64,000 nt of DNA from Candidatus Zixiibacteriota bacterium (GCA_024278935.1 JAJRSF010000033.1:1-64000); one strand, 5' to 3'. Positions 18,385 through 27,906 are shown, numbered from the stretch's first letter. Program-made: numbers and translations. The notes: generated by a model not told the origin, from the sequence alone.

Positions 18385-19077
18385 ATGAAACCAATACTTA
18401 TAATTCAAAATTGCCAAATCGAATCGGCAGGAACGATTCTCGATTACTGCAATCAAAACGGTATTCAAAACCAGGTTTTCCATTCATATTACAACCATGA
18501 ATTCCCTGATTTGGAAAATTTTTATGCTGTTATAAATCTTGGCTGTCCAACATCGGTTGTTGAGTATCAACAGCACGATTTTTTGCAAAATTTATATGCC
18601 TACGTTGCAAACATTGTAAAAGTAAACAAGCCGTACCTAGGCATCTGTTTTGGCGGGCAGATTCTCGCTAAAGTCTTGGGAGCCTCGGTAGGTGCTAATA
18701 AGGTAAAAGAAATCGGCACCTATGAAATCTCACTCACTGATAAAGGCATAGAAGATTCATTGTTTAATAATATTTCAACACCGTTTCAAGCATTCCACTG
18801 GCATGGCGATACCTTTCAGATTCCATTTGGAGCAACCCTCTTAGCAACTTCGAAAGATTGCCACAACCAAGCCTTCCGTAAAAACAATGCTGTTGGAATT
18901 CAGTTTCATTTTGAAGCTGCCATCCGTGAGGTTCCTTTGTGGTGTGATGCTTACTCCGACGAACTCCGAGAACTCGGAATGACAAAAGAAAAGATACTGG
19001 AAATATATCAAGATAATTTTGAAACAGTAAAAGCAAATAATTTTCAATTGTTAGAAAACTTCATCTCTACAATATAA
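18385..19077 (+). CDS. Class I glutamine amidotransferase (GMP-synthase-like domain)
   Basis: 230 residues with nucleophile Cys in YLGICFGGQILAK (about residue 88) and a His/Glu pair in GIQFHFEA (about 171-174) forming the usual Cys-His-Glu triad; FHWHGDTF is a further typical stretch. Such stand-alone domains release ammonia from glutamine or hydrolyse gamma-glutamyl compounds. Position at the end of the spermidine locus suggests polyamine or gamma-glutamyl chemistry, but the protein looks like GMPS-type rather than PuuD (C26 peptidase), so the substrate is open. Confidence 0.88.
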   Translation: MKPILIIQNCQIESAGTILDYCNQNGIQNQVFHSYYNHEFPDLENFYAVINLGCPTSVVEYQQHDFLQNLYAYVANIVKVNKPYLGICFGGQILAKVLGASVGANKVKEIGTYEISLTDKGIEDSLFNNISTPFQAFHWHGDTFQIPFGATLLATSKDCHNQAFRKNNAVGIQFHFEAAIREVPLWCDAYSDELRELGMTKEKILEIYQDNFETVKANNFQLLENFISTI

Positions 19078-19086
19078 CCATAGTAG

Positions 19087-19109
19087 GTCAGGTCTTTCCG
19101 AGACCTGAC
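19087..19109. repeat. Intergenic hairpin repeat (AGGTCT family), copy 1
   Basis: GTCAGGTCT and AGACCTGAC flank a 5-base loop. Related hairpins occur at 24347-24372 and 45686-45702. Confidence 0.7.
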
Positions 19110-19117
19110 AAAGCCAT

Positions 19118-19140
19118 ACTTCGACTCCGCTCAGCATGAC
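19118..19140 (+). repeat. Dispersed 23-base repeat, copy 1
   Basis: Contains the core GACTCCGCTCA. A copy in the opposite orientation with four differences lies at 60267-60289. Confidence 0.65.
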
Positions 19141-19163
19141 GTATAAAATCAAATTACATGCAT

Positions 19164-19191
19164 AAAAAAAGCCCGCCAAAAGCGGGCTTTC
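19164..19191 (-). terminator. Rho-independent terminator of the porin-like gene
   Basis: On the minus strand AAAGCCCGC-TTTT-GGCGGGC is followed by seven T residues, about 25 bases after the stop codon. Confidence 0.88.
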
Positions 19192-19214
19192 ATAAATCTA
19201 TATTAAATCAAATC

Positions 19215-20309
19215 TTAAAAATCATAAGTGAAAGACATAGATGCTCCTAAGTCTTCACTAGCACTTGAAATAAAGTCAGGACCTTCAACAAACAAACGTG
19301 GGTTTGCTTCTAAGTCGATATGAGCATGACCGAAGTTAAAACCTAAACCAAAGTAAGTCATATTTTCAGCATATTTCTGAGTGAAGGATTGTGATTCAAA
19401 TTCTTCTTTTTCATTATGCCAATAAGATGTTGCACCAACTCGAACATCTAACCATTTGAAGACTTCACCATCAAAACCCATTTTGAAATATGGGAAAGTA
19501 AAGGTTTTAGTTTCTGTATCTGAAATACCGGTAAATTCATCTGTTATCTTTGTATAGATAAGACCAAAATCAAAAACAGCTAGGACATGGCTTGATGGAG
19601 TAAAGTTTATACCACAACCTACGTCAAGAGAAAGTTCTTTTTCATATGTTACATTATTTGTTGTGCTGTTTTTCCAAGCAAACTTATCAGTCATAATAGC
19701 AGCATGGTAAATAGTAGTATAATTAGGGTTTCTGGTTTTAAAATAACGACCATACACACCAATTCTGTTAATGCCATCTGGTTCAGTAATATCGTTTCCA
19801 TCAGTATCAATGTCTGTAAAAGAACCGGTACCAAAATGTAGCGATACATCCCATTGACCATTAGCTTCAGTTAAACCAACAGTAATGTCGTATTCACTTT
19901 CACCAGCTTCAGAATTAAGACCACCGGTAAATGTAGTATCATTTTCTGATTTCTCACTCCAATGTTTTAGATCCAAATGTACACCAAATCTATTGCCATT
20001 TAAATCTTTACCATAGAATAAATTGATACGATCCCATGAACTTTCTGTTGAGAAATAAGTACCTAAGGCAGAGTTGTCATCTAATTTCCAGTTAATTCCA
20101 ATTTGGTTAAAATCAGAATCAAATTGACCGATTTCAGCAACACCAATATTAGTGTGGTCTAAAATTCTTGATGGATACATCCAAATATTAGCATCATCAA
20201 GTAAAATATTATTGTTATCACCCATTGTCATCACACGGGTTTCAGAAGCAAAAGCAGACATGCTTAGAAGCATGACAAATACAAAAGATATTATTATAAA
20301 ATTTTTCAT
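19215..20309 (-). CDS. Outer-membrane beta-barrel (porin-like) protein
   Basis: 364 residues with a signal peptide (cleavage near AFA-SETRV), many amphipathic beta strands, polar loops and the terminal Phe of ASMSFTYDF, as expected for a barrel of 14 or more strands. N-terminal MTMGDNNNILLDDANIWMYPSRI recalls conserved FCB-group envelope proteins of unknown role. It appears monocistronic with its own terminator. Whether it forms a pore cannot be told. Confidence 0.78.
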   Translation of the reverse strand: MKNFIIISFVFVMLLSMSAFASETRVMTMGDNNNILLDDANIWMYPSRILDHTNIGVAEIGQFDSDFNQIGINWKLDDNSALGTYFSTESSWDRINLFYGKDLNGNRFGVHLDLKHWSEKSENDTTFTGGLNSEAGESEYDITVGLTEANGQWDVSLHFGTGSFTDIDTDGNDITEPDGINRIGVYGRYFKTRNPNYTTIYHAAIMTDKFAWKNSTTNNVTYEKELSLDVGCGINFTPSSHVLAVFDFGLIYTKITDEFTGISDTETKTFTFPYFKMGFDGEVFKWLDVRVGATSYWHNEKEEFESQSFTQKYAENMTYFGLGFNFGHAHIDLEANPRLFVEGPDFISSASEDLGASMSFTYDF

Positions 20310-20629
20310 TTTTTTCTCCGTTAATTTTTTTAAATACTTAATTTCATTAAAACATTTTTGTAAAGACGGTTGGTCCTGTTCATTACTCCTTTCGTTTCAA
20401 GTTTTAAAACATTTTATTCCTTTTAATGTTTAAAACATCTATGTCAATTCCATACATTCCCAAATAGGAAATTGTTCAAAATTTATATCACTTTTAAATA
20501 ATTATAATCTCTACTTTAAAAAATTACTTTTATTCAAAACAAAACACAACATAAAAAAACTAATAAAACAAGGTCTTCTTTACTTGGCTTTGAAGATAGA
20601 ACAACAAAAGTGTATCGCTGTCAATTAAA
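20310..20629. other. Intergenic region upstream of the porin-like gene
   Basis: About 320 AT-rich bases between mazG and the porin-like gene. A TTGACA hexamer (minus strand, 20447-20442) and two A/T palindromes, GTTTTAAAAC (20401-20410) and ATGTTTAAAACAT (20426-20438), lie in a plausible promoter/operator zone; no good -10 was found. No gene seen. Confidence 0.5.
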
Positions 20630-21421
20630 TTATTTTATTTTTTGCCAAATAGTTTCAAGCTGTGCCAGAGAATAATCATCATACGATTTCCCGTCTGAAC
20701 GAATTTCATTCTCAAGTTTCAAAAACCGAGCTTTAAACTTTTCAAGCGCCCTTTTTAATGCCATTTCCGGATCTATCTCGTTTTTGCGAGCAAGCGATGC
20801 CACCGCAAACAGTAAATCACCGATTTCATCTTCGATGCCATCTTTATTATCGGAAATAATTTCCGCTTTTAACTCTTTGAGTTCTTCTTCAATTTTATCA
20901 ATCACATCCGATGACTTTTCCCAATCAAAGCCTACCCCGCCTGCTTTTTCACCAATTCGAAATGCCATGGTAAGAGCCGGCATTGCTTTTGGAAGTCCCG
21001 AGAGAACATCTTTTTTCTCGCCCGATTCAACTTTTATCTTTTCCCACTGGTCGCGAACTTCCTGGGCATCGAGCTGTTTCCCTGTTTCAAATATATGCGG
21101 ATGTCGCCGAATAAGCTTTTCTACAATATGCGTAATTGAGTCGTTAATCTCAAAATCGCCACGTTCTTTGGCAAGTTGAGCGTGAAAAACCGCCTGACAG
21201 ACCAAATCGCCCAATTCTTCCTTTAATTCCACATAATCTTCATTTTCGATAGCCTCGTAGACTTCGTACGCTTCTTCAATCAAATAGGGCAATAAGCTCT
21301 TATGGGTCTGTTTTCTATCCCAGGCACAACCGTTCTCGGAGCGTAAAACCTCAAAAACAGCTATTAAACGATCAAAAGGGGCGATATTTTTATCAAAAAC
21401 TTTTCTATTATTTTCATGCAT
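20630..21421 (-). CDS. mazG: Nucleoside triphosphate pyrophosphohydrolase
   Basis: 263 residues with two MazG domains as in the full-length E. coli type enzyme: N-terminal RSENGCAWDRKQTHKSLLPYLIEEAYEVYEAI followed by EELGDLVCQAVFHAQ, and a second all-helical domain with EEELKELKAEI and EIGDLLFAVASLAR. Acidic residues in EExxE and ExxD bind Mg. It hydrolyses non-canonical and surplus NTPs to NMP and pyrophosphate. Divergent from valS. The start at 21421 keeps the usual N-terminus. Confidence 0.95.
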   Translation of the reverse strand: MHENNRKVFDKNIAPFDRLIAVFEVLRSENGCAWDRKQTHKSLLPYLIEEAYEVYEAIENEDYVELKEELGDLVCQAVFHAQLAKERGDFEINDSITHIVEKLIRRHPHIFETGKQLDAQEVRDQWEKIKVESGEKKDVLSGLPKAMPALTMAFRIGEKAGGVGFDWEKSSDVIDKIEEELKELKAEIISDNKDGIEDEIGDLLFAVASLARKNEIDPEMALKRALEKFKARFLKLENEIRSDGKSYDDYSLAQLETIWQKIK

Positions 21422-21511
21422 AATTGTAGATAGTAACCTTTATATGTTTTGATAGGTATGGAAATGAAATCCATACAGGTTAAGTTGTGTAAGCGGAAAA
21501 AGTAATCAACC

Positions 21512-21540
21512 TTGACAAAAAGGTTAATTCCGCCTACATT
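21512..21540 (+). promoter_or_regulatory. Sigma70-type promoter of valS
   Basis: TTGACA (21512-21517) and TACATT (21535-21540) are 17 bases apart and point to valS. Confidence 0.65.
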
Positions 21541-21558
21541 GGTCGTTAAAATTAACTT

Positions 21559-21584
21559 GCCAAAATCTGCTTTCGGAGATTGGC
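21559..21584 (+). other. Leader hairpin before valS
   Basis: GCCAA and TTGGC with inner TCT/AGA pairs form a hairpin in the predicted 5' leader, about 25 bases before the start codon. No T-box sequence (AGGGTGGNACCGCG type) is seen, so it may only affect translation or mRNA stability. Confidence 0.4.
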
Positions 21585-21608
21585 ACATATATAAGAAATA
21601 ATGAGATA

Positions 21609-24284
21609 ATGAGCAAGCAAAACGAAAATAAAGAAATCAAATCAGGAGCCTATCAGGCATCTGAAATAGAACCAAAGATTTATCAGGAATGGCTCGACAA
21701 AGAATACTTCACCGCCGATAACAAGTCGGACAAATAGCCGTATTCAATAGTTATTCCGCCACCGAATGTGACTTCGGTTTTACATCTCGGACATGCCCTC
21801 AATAACACTATTCAGGATATTCTGATTCGGAAACATCGCATGCAAGGCTTTGAAACAGCATGGATTCCCGGAGCAGATCACGCTGGTATTGCCACCCAGG
21901 TCATTGTTGAGAAACAATTGATACAAGAAGGCTCTACTCGACGTGAGATAGGTCGTGAAAAATTTATTGACCGCACCAAAGATTGGGCTGACCTCAACAA
22001 AGATAAAATTTTACATCAGCTTGAAAAAATGGGTAGTTCCTGCGACTGGAGTCGTACTGCCTATACCCTCGACGACGGGCTTACCTCGGCTGTTGAGCAT
22101 GTGTTCAAGCATCTCTATGACAAAGGCTATATCTATCGTGGGCATCGTATTGTAAACTGGTGTATCTCTTGCCAGACATCGCTGTCTGATGACGAAGTTG
22201 AACATGAAGATTCCAAAAGTCATTTATGGTATATCAAATATAAATTAAAAGGCTCCGATGAATACCTCACCGTTGCCACGACTCGGCCTGAGACAATGCT
22301 TGGTGATACTGCCCTAGCAGTTTCTCCGAAAGATTCACGGTTCAAAAAATATGTCGGCAAAACTGTTATCCTCCCGATTTTAGAACGGGAAATTAGAATT
22401 GTCGCTGATAGTTATGTTGACCCTGAATTTGGTACCGGCGTTGTTAAAGTTACTCCGGCTCATGACCCCAACGATTTTGAAATAGGTAAACGTCATGATT
22501 TGGAAGAAATCAATATTCTCAACATCGATGGTACTATCAACGAAAATGGTGGGAAATTCAAAGGTCTTAAGCGTTACGATTGTCGGAAACAACTTGTAAA
22601 AGAGTTGGAAGAAAAAGGTCATCTTGAAAAAATTGAAGATTACGATCTTTCTGCCGGGACTTGTTACCGTTGCCATAATACTATTGAGCCATATCTTTCT
22701 GACCAATGGTTTGTGAAAATGTCAGAACTTGCCAAACCGGCTATCGATGCCGTTAAAAGTGGCGAGATTAAATTTCATCCTGACTACTGGTCTAAAACAT
22801 ATCTACACTGGATGGAAAATATCCGTGACTGGTGTATCTCCCGTCAGCTTTGGTGGGGGCATCGTATTCCGGTATGGTACGCCGAAGACGGCACTATGTT
22901 TATCTCGGTAAACCGTCCGACTGCCGACCAATGCACCGGCTACGACCCTGAGACATTAGTACAAGATGAAGATGTTCTCGACACATGGTTCTCATCATGG
23001 CTCTGGCCGTTCTCAACATTAGGCTGGCCAAACAATGATGCCGATGTCAAAGCATTCTACCCAACCAAAGTTCTCAGCACAGGTTCAGAAATCATTTTCC
23101 TCTGGGTTGCAAGAATGGTTATGGCAGGCTATGAATTTGTTGGTGGATTACCATTCACCGATGTATATATCCACGGTACAGTTCGTGATGCCAATGGTAT
23201 CAAAATGTCAAAATCACTCGGCAATGGTATCGATCCTCTGGAAATTATTGAAAAATATGGTGCCGACGCCCTTCGGATTTCGATGGTGCTTTCGACTCCC
23301 GACGGTCAAGATCCATGGTTGAGCAAAAACACATTTGAAATTGGTCGTAATTTTATAAATAAAGTACACCAAGTATCACGTTTTGTTATGATGCGTGTTG
23401 GCGATAAAAAACCATGTCTAAATACAGTTAATACAGACGATTTAGTTATTTTTGATCGTTGGATCCTTTCACGATTACAACGAGCTGTTGAATCAGTGAA
23501 TAAATCTATCGACGAATACCGCTTGTCAACTGCTGCCAAAACTGTCTATAACTTTGTATGGAATGATTTCTGCTCTTGGTATATCGAACTTATCAAACCG
23601 GATCAGAAGGATGAAGAGATTCGTGAAGGCTCGCTCAATGTTGCAGTCTACGTGCTGGATCAAATTTTAAGACTGATGCATCCGTTCACACCATTTGTGA
23701 CAGAAAATATCTATAAAGAACTGCACACTATGATTGAAGGTTCTGCAGAATCTATTATGTTTGCCGAATGGACAGAGTCGGATGGTTCTTTCATCGACGA
23801 CGAACTTGAGAAATCACTTGAACAAATTCAGGCTGTTGTAACTGCCGTTCGTATGGTTCGGGCGGAGCTTAATGTTCCACCAAGCAAAAAGTCTGATTTG
23901 TATATCAAAGTTAAAGATGAAGCCTTTGCCAAGCTTTTAGAAAACCATATCGGTTATTTCCGTTCTCTTATAAAAGTTGAGAATTTGATTGTTGGTACTG
24001 ATACCCATAAACCACAACTGGCAGCATCGGCAATTATAAGCGGTGCCGAGATTTATGTGCCGCTTGAAGGACTGATTGATATTGAAGTCGAAAAAACTCG
24101 TCTTCAAAAAGATTTGACCAATTTGAAAAACCAACTTGAAAAAGTTTCTCGCAAACTTGGAAACCCTGATTTTCTTTCAAACGCTCCTGACGATGTTGTC
24201 AAAAAAGAGCAGGCGAAAAAAGAAGACTACCAAGAACGTATCGAGCAGTTGAATAAAAATCTCGAACAAATCATGGGCTGGTAA
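21609..24284 (+). CDS. valS: Valyl-tRNA synthetase interrupted by an in-frame UAG
   Basis: From ATG 21609 the frame gives 42 residues matching the start of ValRS (GAYQASEIEPKIYQEWLDKEYF), meets TAG at 21735-21737 (codon 43), then continues in the same frame with PYSIVIPPPNVTSVLHLGHAL and the complete enzyme: editing domain, KMSKS (IKMSKSLGNG), anticodon domain and C-terminal coiled coil, 891 codons in all. A start after the TAG, for example GTG 21768, would cut the HIGH-motif strand PPPNVT and should inactivate it. It charges tRNA-Val and is essential, so the amber is either a sequence error, a real mutation covered by suppression, or there is another valS elsewhere. A CAG-to-TAG change is the simplest origin. 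Confidence 0.92.
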
Positions 24285-24346
24285 CAGGCTGAAGCCTGAT
24301 CTAGGCTTAAGGCAGCTTTAATATTTATATATAAATTTATTTGTAG

Positions 24347-24372
24347 GGCAGGTCTCGCTTTTGAGACCTGCC
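24347..24372. repeat. Intergenic hairpin repeat (AGGTCT family), copy 2
   Basis: GGCAGGTCTC and GAGACCTGCC flank a 6-base loop, between the convergent valS and TonB-like genes; it could also end transcription. Confidence 0.7.
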
Positions 24373-25271
24373 TATTTCGAATCAGCTTGAAATGCTTTTC
24401 TGTCTCGTACTGTTACCTCTTCAAGCTCAAGAGCGGCACAGTTTGCTACGTTGATACAGAAATTTGATTTAATCCGTAAGAGCGACCCAACCGCTTTGCC
24501 ATCTTCGATTTTTGGCGAGAACCGCCAATCAAACAAAACCTGTAGAAATTTTTCAGCAAAAAACCATCCTTCCGGTTCCTCAATATAGGCATACTGTGCG
24601 ATATGCGATTGACCATTTATAATATACTCGATAGTTTCGACTCCTTCATCTGAAATCCAATCAGGAAAAGTGGAAAGGAATCCTTCGCTGTCAATATAAA
24701 CCAAAGTAGAAATCTCTCCCTCTTTCCTGCCATTTCTAGCGACTAATGGATATTGAGGTTTGATTCGTTTGAGAACCTGCACATTACGATTAAATGGTCC
24801 CGTTAATTTGATCACAGTTTTTTTGTTGTATAAGAATTCTGTTCCATCTGGAATATATATTCCGACATCATCACCTTCATCAATTGAAAATGATAATTGT
24901 GATTCATCGGGGATATCTATTTCCGAATCTGTTTTATAAATCGGCGGAACTATTGTAATTGCTTGAGAAATATCTTTAATAGGATTGAGATTGACAAAAC
25001 CTAAAAAACCGGAAAGTTGTCCGGTGTATTCTTTTATTACGAATGAAAGTTTTGCCGCTATTGGTTCTGACATATTAACATTTTCTGATAGATGTAAATT
25101 TTGAACTGAATGAACTTGCGATATAATACTTTTTGAATCTGAACTAGGTAATGATAGAAAGAGACCTGTTATAACGGCACAAGTCATCAAACAAAATTGT
25201 GCAATCAGCATATTTCGTTGGTACTGTATTTGTAAATCACTCGGACGTCGCATTCGATTTCCTCGTTTCAT
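24372..25271 (-). CDS. TonB-like C-terminal domain protein, inner-membrane anchored
   Basis: 299 residues. One N-terminal membrane helix (about 20-40, after a basic stretch MKRGNRMRRPSDLQ) is followed by a linker and, at about 165-280, a segment with KPQYPLVARNGRKEGEISTLVYIDSEG and a later FDWRFSPKIEDGKAVGSLLRIKSNF, which matches the pattern of TonB C-terminal-like domains. It lacks the usual proline-rich spacer, so it may be a short energy-transducer or a related periplasmic protein. It has no ExbB/ExbD neighbours. Partner is unknown. Confidence 0.72.
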   Translation of the reverse strand: MKRGNRMRRPSDLQIQYQRNMLIAQFCLMTCAVITGLFLSLPSSDSKSIISQVHSVQNLHLSENVNMSEPIAAKLSFVIKEYTGQLSGFLGFVNLNPIKDISQAITIVPPIYKTDSEIDIPDESQLSFSIDEGDDVGIYIPDGTEFLYNKKTVIKLTGPFNRNVQVLKRIKPQYPLVARNGRKEGEISTLVYIDSEGFLSTFPDWISDEGVETIEYIINGQSHIAQYAYIEEPEGWFFAEKFLQVLFDWRFSPKIEDGKAVGSLLRIKSNFCINVANCAALELEEVTVRDRKAFQADSK

Positions 25272-25445
25272 ACAATCTATTTCAAAAAATAATATTTGTC
25301 GTTAGGCAGTTTCCCTGCGAGACTCAATTTCATAATAATTTGTGAAAGAGATAAATATCTGTCTTCACAATATTAAATACCAAGTTCTGTATTATAAACG
25401 AACTGTTGGTCTTGTTTGTCAAATTAAATATTTTTAATTAATTGC

Positions 25446-25473
25446 AAAAGAAAAGCCCGCCGAAGGCGGGCTT
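25446..25473 (-). terminator. Rho-independent terminator of the sigma/Spy operon
   Basis: On the minus strand AAGCCCGCC-TTCG-GGCGGGCTTTTCTTTT: stable hairpin with T-rich tail, about 65 bases after the last Spy-like gene. Confidence 0.85.
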
Positions 25474-25537
25474 GAGGATATATAAGAGAGGCAATCAAAA
25501 TCAATTGCCTCACAATAATAAAAAGGGGAGGTTCTAT

Positions 25538-26083
25538 TTAGTTCTTATTAAAGCCACGATGTTCGCCATCGCCATCACCACCACGACGTCCGCGGTCTTT
25601 ACCAAATCCGTCTTGGTCACAATCGCCACCACGACGACCTTCAAACCGACGATTTTTACGAAGCTCTTTAAGTTTGTCAGTTTGTTCATCTGTTAAAACA
25701 GACTGTACTGCATTTTTGTGCGAGACTTTAAGTTTTTGACTTTCAGCTTTCAATGCTGAGATTTTATCAATCTTGGCAAAAATTTCTTTCTCGGATGCAT
25801 CATCATTACGCTTGAGGGATCTCATAAGAACGTGTTCTTTTTTAATCTCAGCTCTTAATTCAATCTGTTCAAGTTTAAAATCAACAGCCATTGCTTCAAT
25901 CTGTTCAGTTTGTTTCTCGGTGAGTTCCAACTGGTCAGCCATTTGTAAGAGCATTGGCGTACCGTTATGTTTACCATGTCTGTCACCGCGTTTACCATCA
26001 CAACCACCTTTACCGGGTTGTGCGATAGCGAATCCTGCTACTAAGAGAGAGGATAGTAGTGTTAATATAATTATTTTTTTCAT
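25538..26083 (-). CDS. Spy/CpxP-like periplasmic protein (LTxxQ)
   Basis: 181 residues with a signal peptide (cleavage near FAIA-QPG), a central helical region carrying two LTxxQ-type motifs (LELTEKQTEQIEAM and VLTDEQTDKLKEL), and a Gly/Arg/Asp-rich C-terminal tail. The family comprises periplasmic helical-hairpin chaperones and metal sensors (Spy, CpxP, ZraP, CnrX). It is the last gene of an ECF sigma-anti-sigma operon, so it may act as the envelope stress effector or sensor. Confidence 0.85.
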   Translation of the reverse strand: MKKIIILTLLSSLLVAGFAIAQPGKGGCDGKRGDRHGKHNGTPMLLQMADQLELTEKQTEQIEAMAVDFKLEQIELRAEIKKEHVLMRSLKRNDDASEKEIFAKIDKISALKAESQKLKVSHKNAVQSVLTDEQTDKLKELRKNRRFEGRRGGDCDQDGFGKDRGRRGGDGDGEHRGFNKN

Positions 26084-26112
26084 CTTGTACTCCTTGGTAT
26101 TTCCCTTAAAGT

Positions 26113-26706
26113 TTAATTTCCGTTTTCACGTCTGCGACGTTCATCTTGAGCTTTCTTAAAGTCCCGCATTTTTTCAAGGACTTCGCCTCCGAAGCGCGCC
26201 TGAAAGACGTACAATTTCCCCAATTGTTCAGCGGTTAATATCTTACTTGCTTCTATATGAAAATCTCTTATTTTTTCGTGTCGTGCTGTATCGAGTTGAT
26301 CTATTTCTTTTATACGTTCAATAATTTCTTCTTCTGATAAATTATCTTTTCTTAATCCTTTAGCAAGCTGATCAATTTTACTTTGATACTTTCGCATAAT
26401 TTGAAACATCTCTCTATGATGATTTCTAATATGCGGAATCAGTTTTGACTCAACATCGTTATCCAAATCAAGCAGATCTAAAAGTTTCATCATCCGCAGA
26501 CGTTCTAGTTTTTTTAAATCCTGCATTGCTTCGCGTTGATTCATCCCGCCTCGTTCACCTTGGACCTGTCCCGGTCTTCCGCCTTGACGCATCTGTCCAT
26601 CTCGACCACCTTGCCCACCTTGTCGTTACCCTTGCTGGGCGAACAATTGGTTACTGCCAGTGGCAAAAAACAACATCAGTACTATTATAATTATCTGTTT
26701 TTTCAT
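26113..26706 (-). CDS. Second Spy-like periplasmic protein with in-frame UAA after the signal peptide
   Basis: Starting at ATG 26706, which overlaps the anti-sigma stop as TAATG, the frame encodes a good signal peptide (MKKQIIIIVLMLFFATGSNQLFAQ), then hits TAA at 26628-26626 and continues in frame with a Gln/Gly-rich segment and helical LTxxQ-type region (ILTAEQLGKLY). The residue lost lies between QQG and RQGG, so CAA-to-TAA is the simplest cause. Without read-through the mature protein (from ATG 26592) would lack its signal peptide. Otherwise the protein is about 197 residues and should be a periplasmic Spy/CpxP-family protein of the stress operon. Recent pseudogene or sequence error are both possible. 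Confidence 0.75.
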
Positions 26707-27272
26707 TAGAGGATTTCTCCCATATTAAGATTTTCTTCAAGATATTTATATTCTTCTTCAGAAAGATCATCAAGTAAATTTAGTTCATCTTCGTTAGTAT
26801 ATCCTGTTGTGTAGCTGTCTAAAAATTCGGAAAATTCAGTTTCAGTAATTGATTGAGTATCATCATCGGTCAGCATAGCAAACATCAGTTCTGTCTTTTG
26901 GTTGTCAGCAAGTTGTGTCGTATCGTTAAACTGCATCGCAAACTTGGCAATCAGTCCTACACCCAGCACTAAGAAAAGAGCAGCCGCCATCGGAACATAT
27001 GCTTTCCATCTGGCTGTGATATCGACCACTTTGGAAAGTTCTATCTGATCAATTTTATCATTGACCGCTTCGACTCTTTTGGCAACAACTTCATCGGACT
27101 CATAAAACAGATCATCTGTACCAATTGAACCTGAAACTAATTGTAAATTGTCATAGATTTCTTTACAAGCAAGACATGTTTTCAGATGTACTCGCAGTTC
27201 ATCTGATAATGTTTCTGAACCAAACGATTCAAAAAGTTCTAGTTCGAATTTTTTACAACTCATGCTATCCAC
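26706..27272 (-). CDS. Anti-sigma factor with zinc-finger (zf-HC2) domain
   Basis: 188 residues. The N-terminal ZAS-type motif is HLKTCLACKE (His-x3-Cys-x2-Cys, about 29-38), and a single membrane helix lies at about 90-113 (YVPMAAALFLVLGVGLIAKFA), with an acidic periplasmic C-terminus. It overlaps the ECF sigma gene by 13 bases, the common arrangement. It should hold the sigma factor at the membrane until an envelope or redox signal releases it. Confidence 0.88.
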   Translation of the reverse strand: MDSMSCKKFELELFESFGSETLSDELRVHLKTCLACKEIYDNLQLVSGSIGTDDLFYESDEVVAKRVEAVNDKIDQIELSKVVDITARWKAYVPMAAALFLVLGVGLIAKFAMQFNDTTQLADNQKTELMFAMLTDDDTQSITETEFSEFLDSYTTGYTNEDELNLLDDLSEEEYKYLEENLNMGEIL

Positions 27273-27817
27273 CTTTGGTTTGTGGCGACAGAGCGAAGTT
27301 TTATGACAGCTTCGCGATATAATGTTTTTACCGTGCCGAGTGCTTTTCCGGTTGTGTCGGCAATTTCTGTAAAAGTTAAGCCTTTATAAAATTTTAATTC
27401 AAACACTGCCCGTTGTTCTTTTGGAAGTGTTTCTAAAAATGATAATACTTTGGTCCGCAGTTCTTTTTGATACAATTCACGTTCCGGGTCTGAGCTTGAT
27501 GCCTGGGTATCAAAATCAAAATCATTTACATTCCGATCTTCTTTTTTAATCGCATTCAGTGATTTATTATATGCGATTCGATAAAGCCAACTTTCAAATT
27601 TGGCATCAAATTTAAAAGAGTCTAAACTTTGCCAAGCTGCGATAAATGAGTCCTGGGCGACATCAACGGCTAAGTCTTTATCAGAAGTTATTTTATATGT
27701 CAGAGCGGTAATTTTATTCATCAGTAATCTCACTATTTCAGAAAAAGCATTCCTGTCACCCGCTTGGGCTTGTCTAACTAAGTCATCAACTGTTATGTGG
27801 CTTGCTGTTTTCATCAT
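27260..27817 (-). CDS. ECF-type RNA polymerase sigma factor
   Basis: 185 residues with sigma2 (about 25-95: DLAVDVAQDSFIAAWQSLDSFKFDAKFESWLYRIAYNKSLNAIKKE) and sigma4 (about 120-175: LPKEQRAVFELKFYKGLTFTEIADTTGKALGTVKTLYREAVIKL). No sigma3 domain, as expected for ECF. It leads the operon with its anti-sigma and two Spy-like genes, so these are probably part of its own regulon and it is probably autoregulated. Confidence 0.95.
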   Translation of the reverse strand: MMKTASHITVDDLVRQAQAGDRNAFSEIVRLLMNKITALTYKITSDKDLAVDVAQDSFIAAWQSLDSFKFDAKFESWLYRIAYNKSLNAIKKEDRNVNDFDFDTQASSSDPERELYQKELRTKVLSFLETLPKEQRAVFELKFYKGLTFTEIADTTGKALGTVKTLYREAVIKLRSVATNQRWIA

Positions 27818-27879
27818 ATTATTTTCGCTATTAAGACACTAGAATCATCAAAAAAGATTAATAAAACAGGAAAAGATAT

Positions 27880-27906
27880 AAAAAAAGCCGGATATTACTC
27901 CGGCTC
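27880..27906 (-). terminator. Rho-independent terminator of mreB
   Basis: On the minus strand AGCCGGAGTAATATCCGGCT is followed by a T run, about 20 bases after the mreB stop codon; it separates mreB from the sigma operon. Confidence 0.85.

Noticed and set aside
21364-21588. Open frame in the mazG-valS gap
   Set aside because: Covers the valS promoter and mazG start; product not protein-like.
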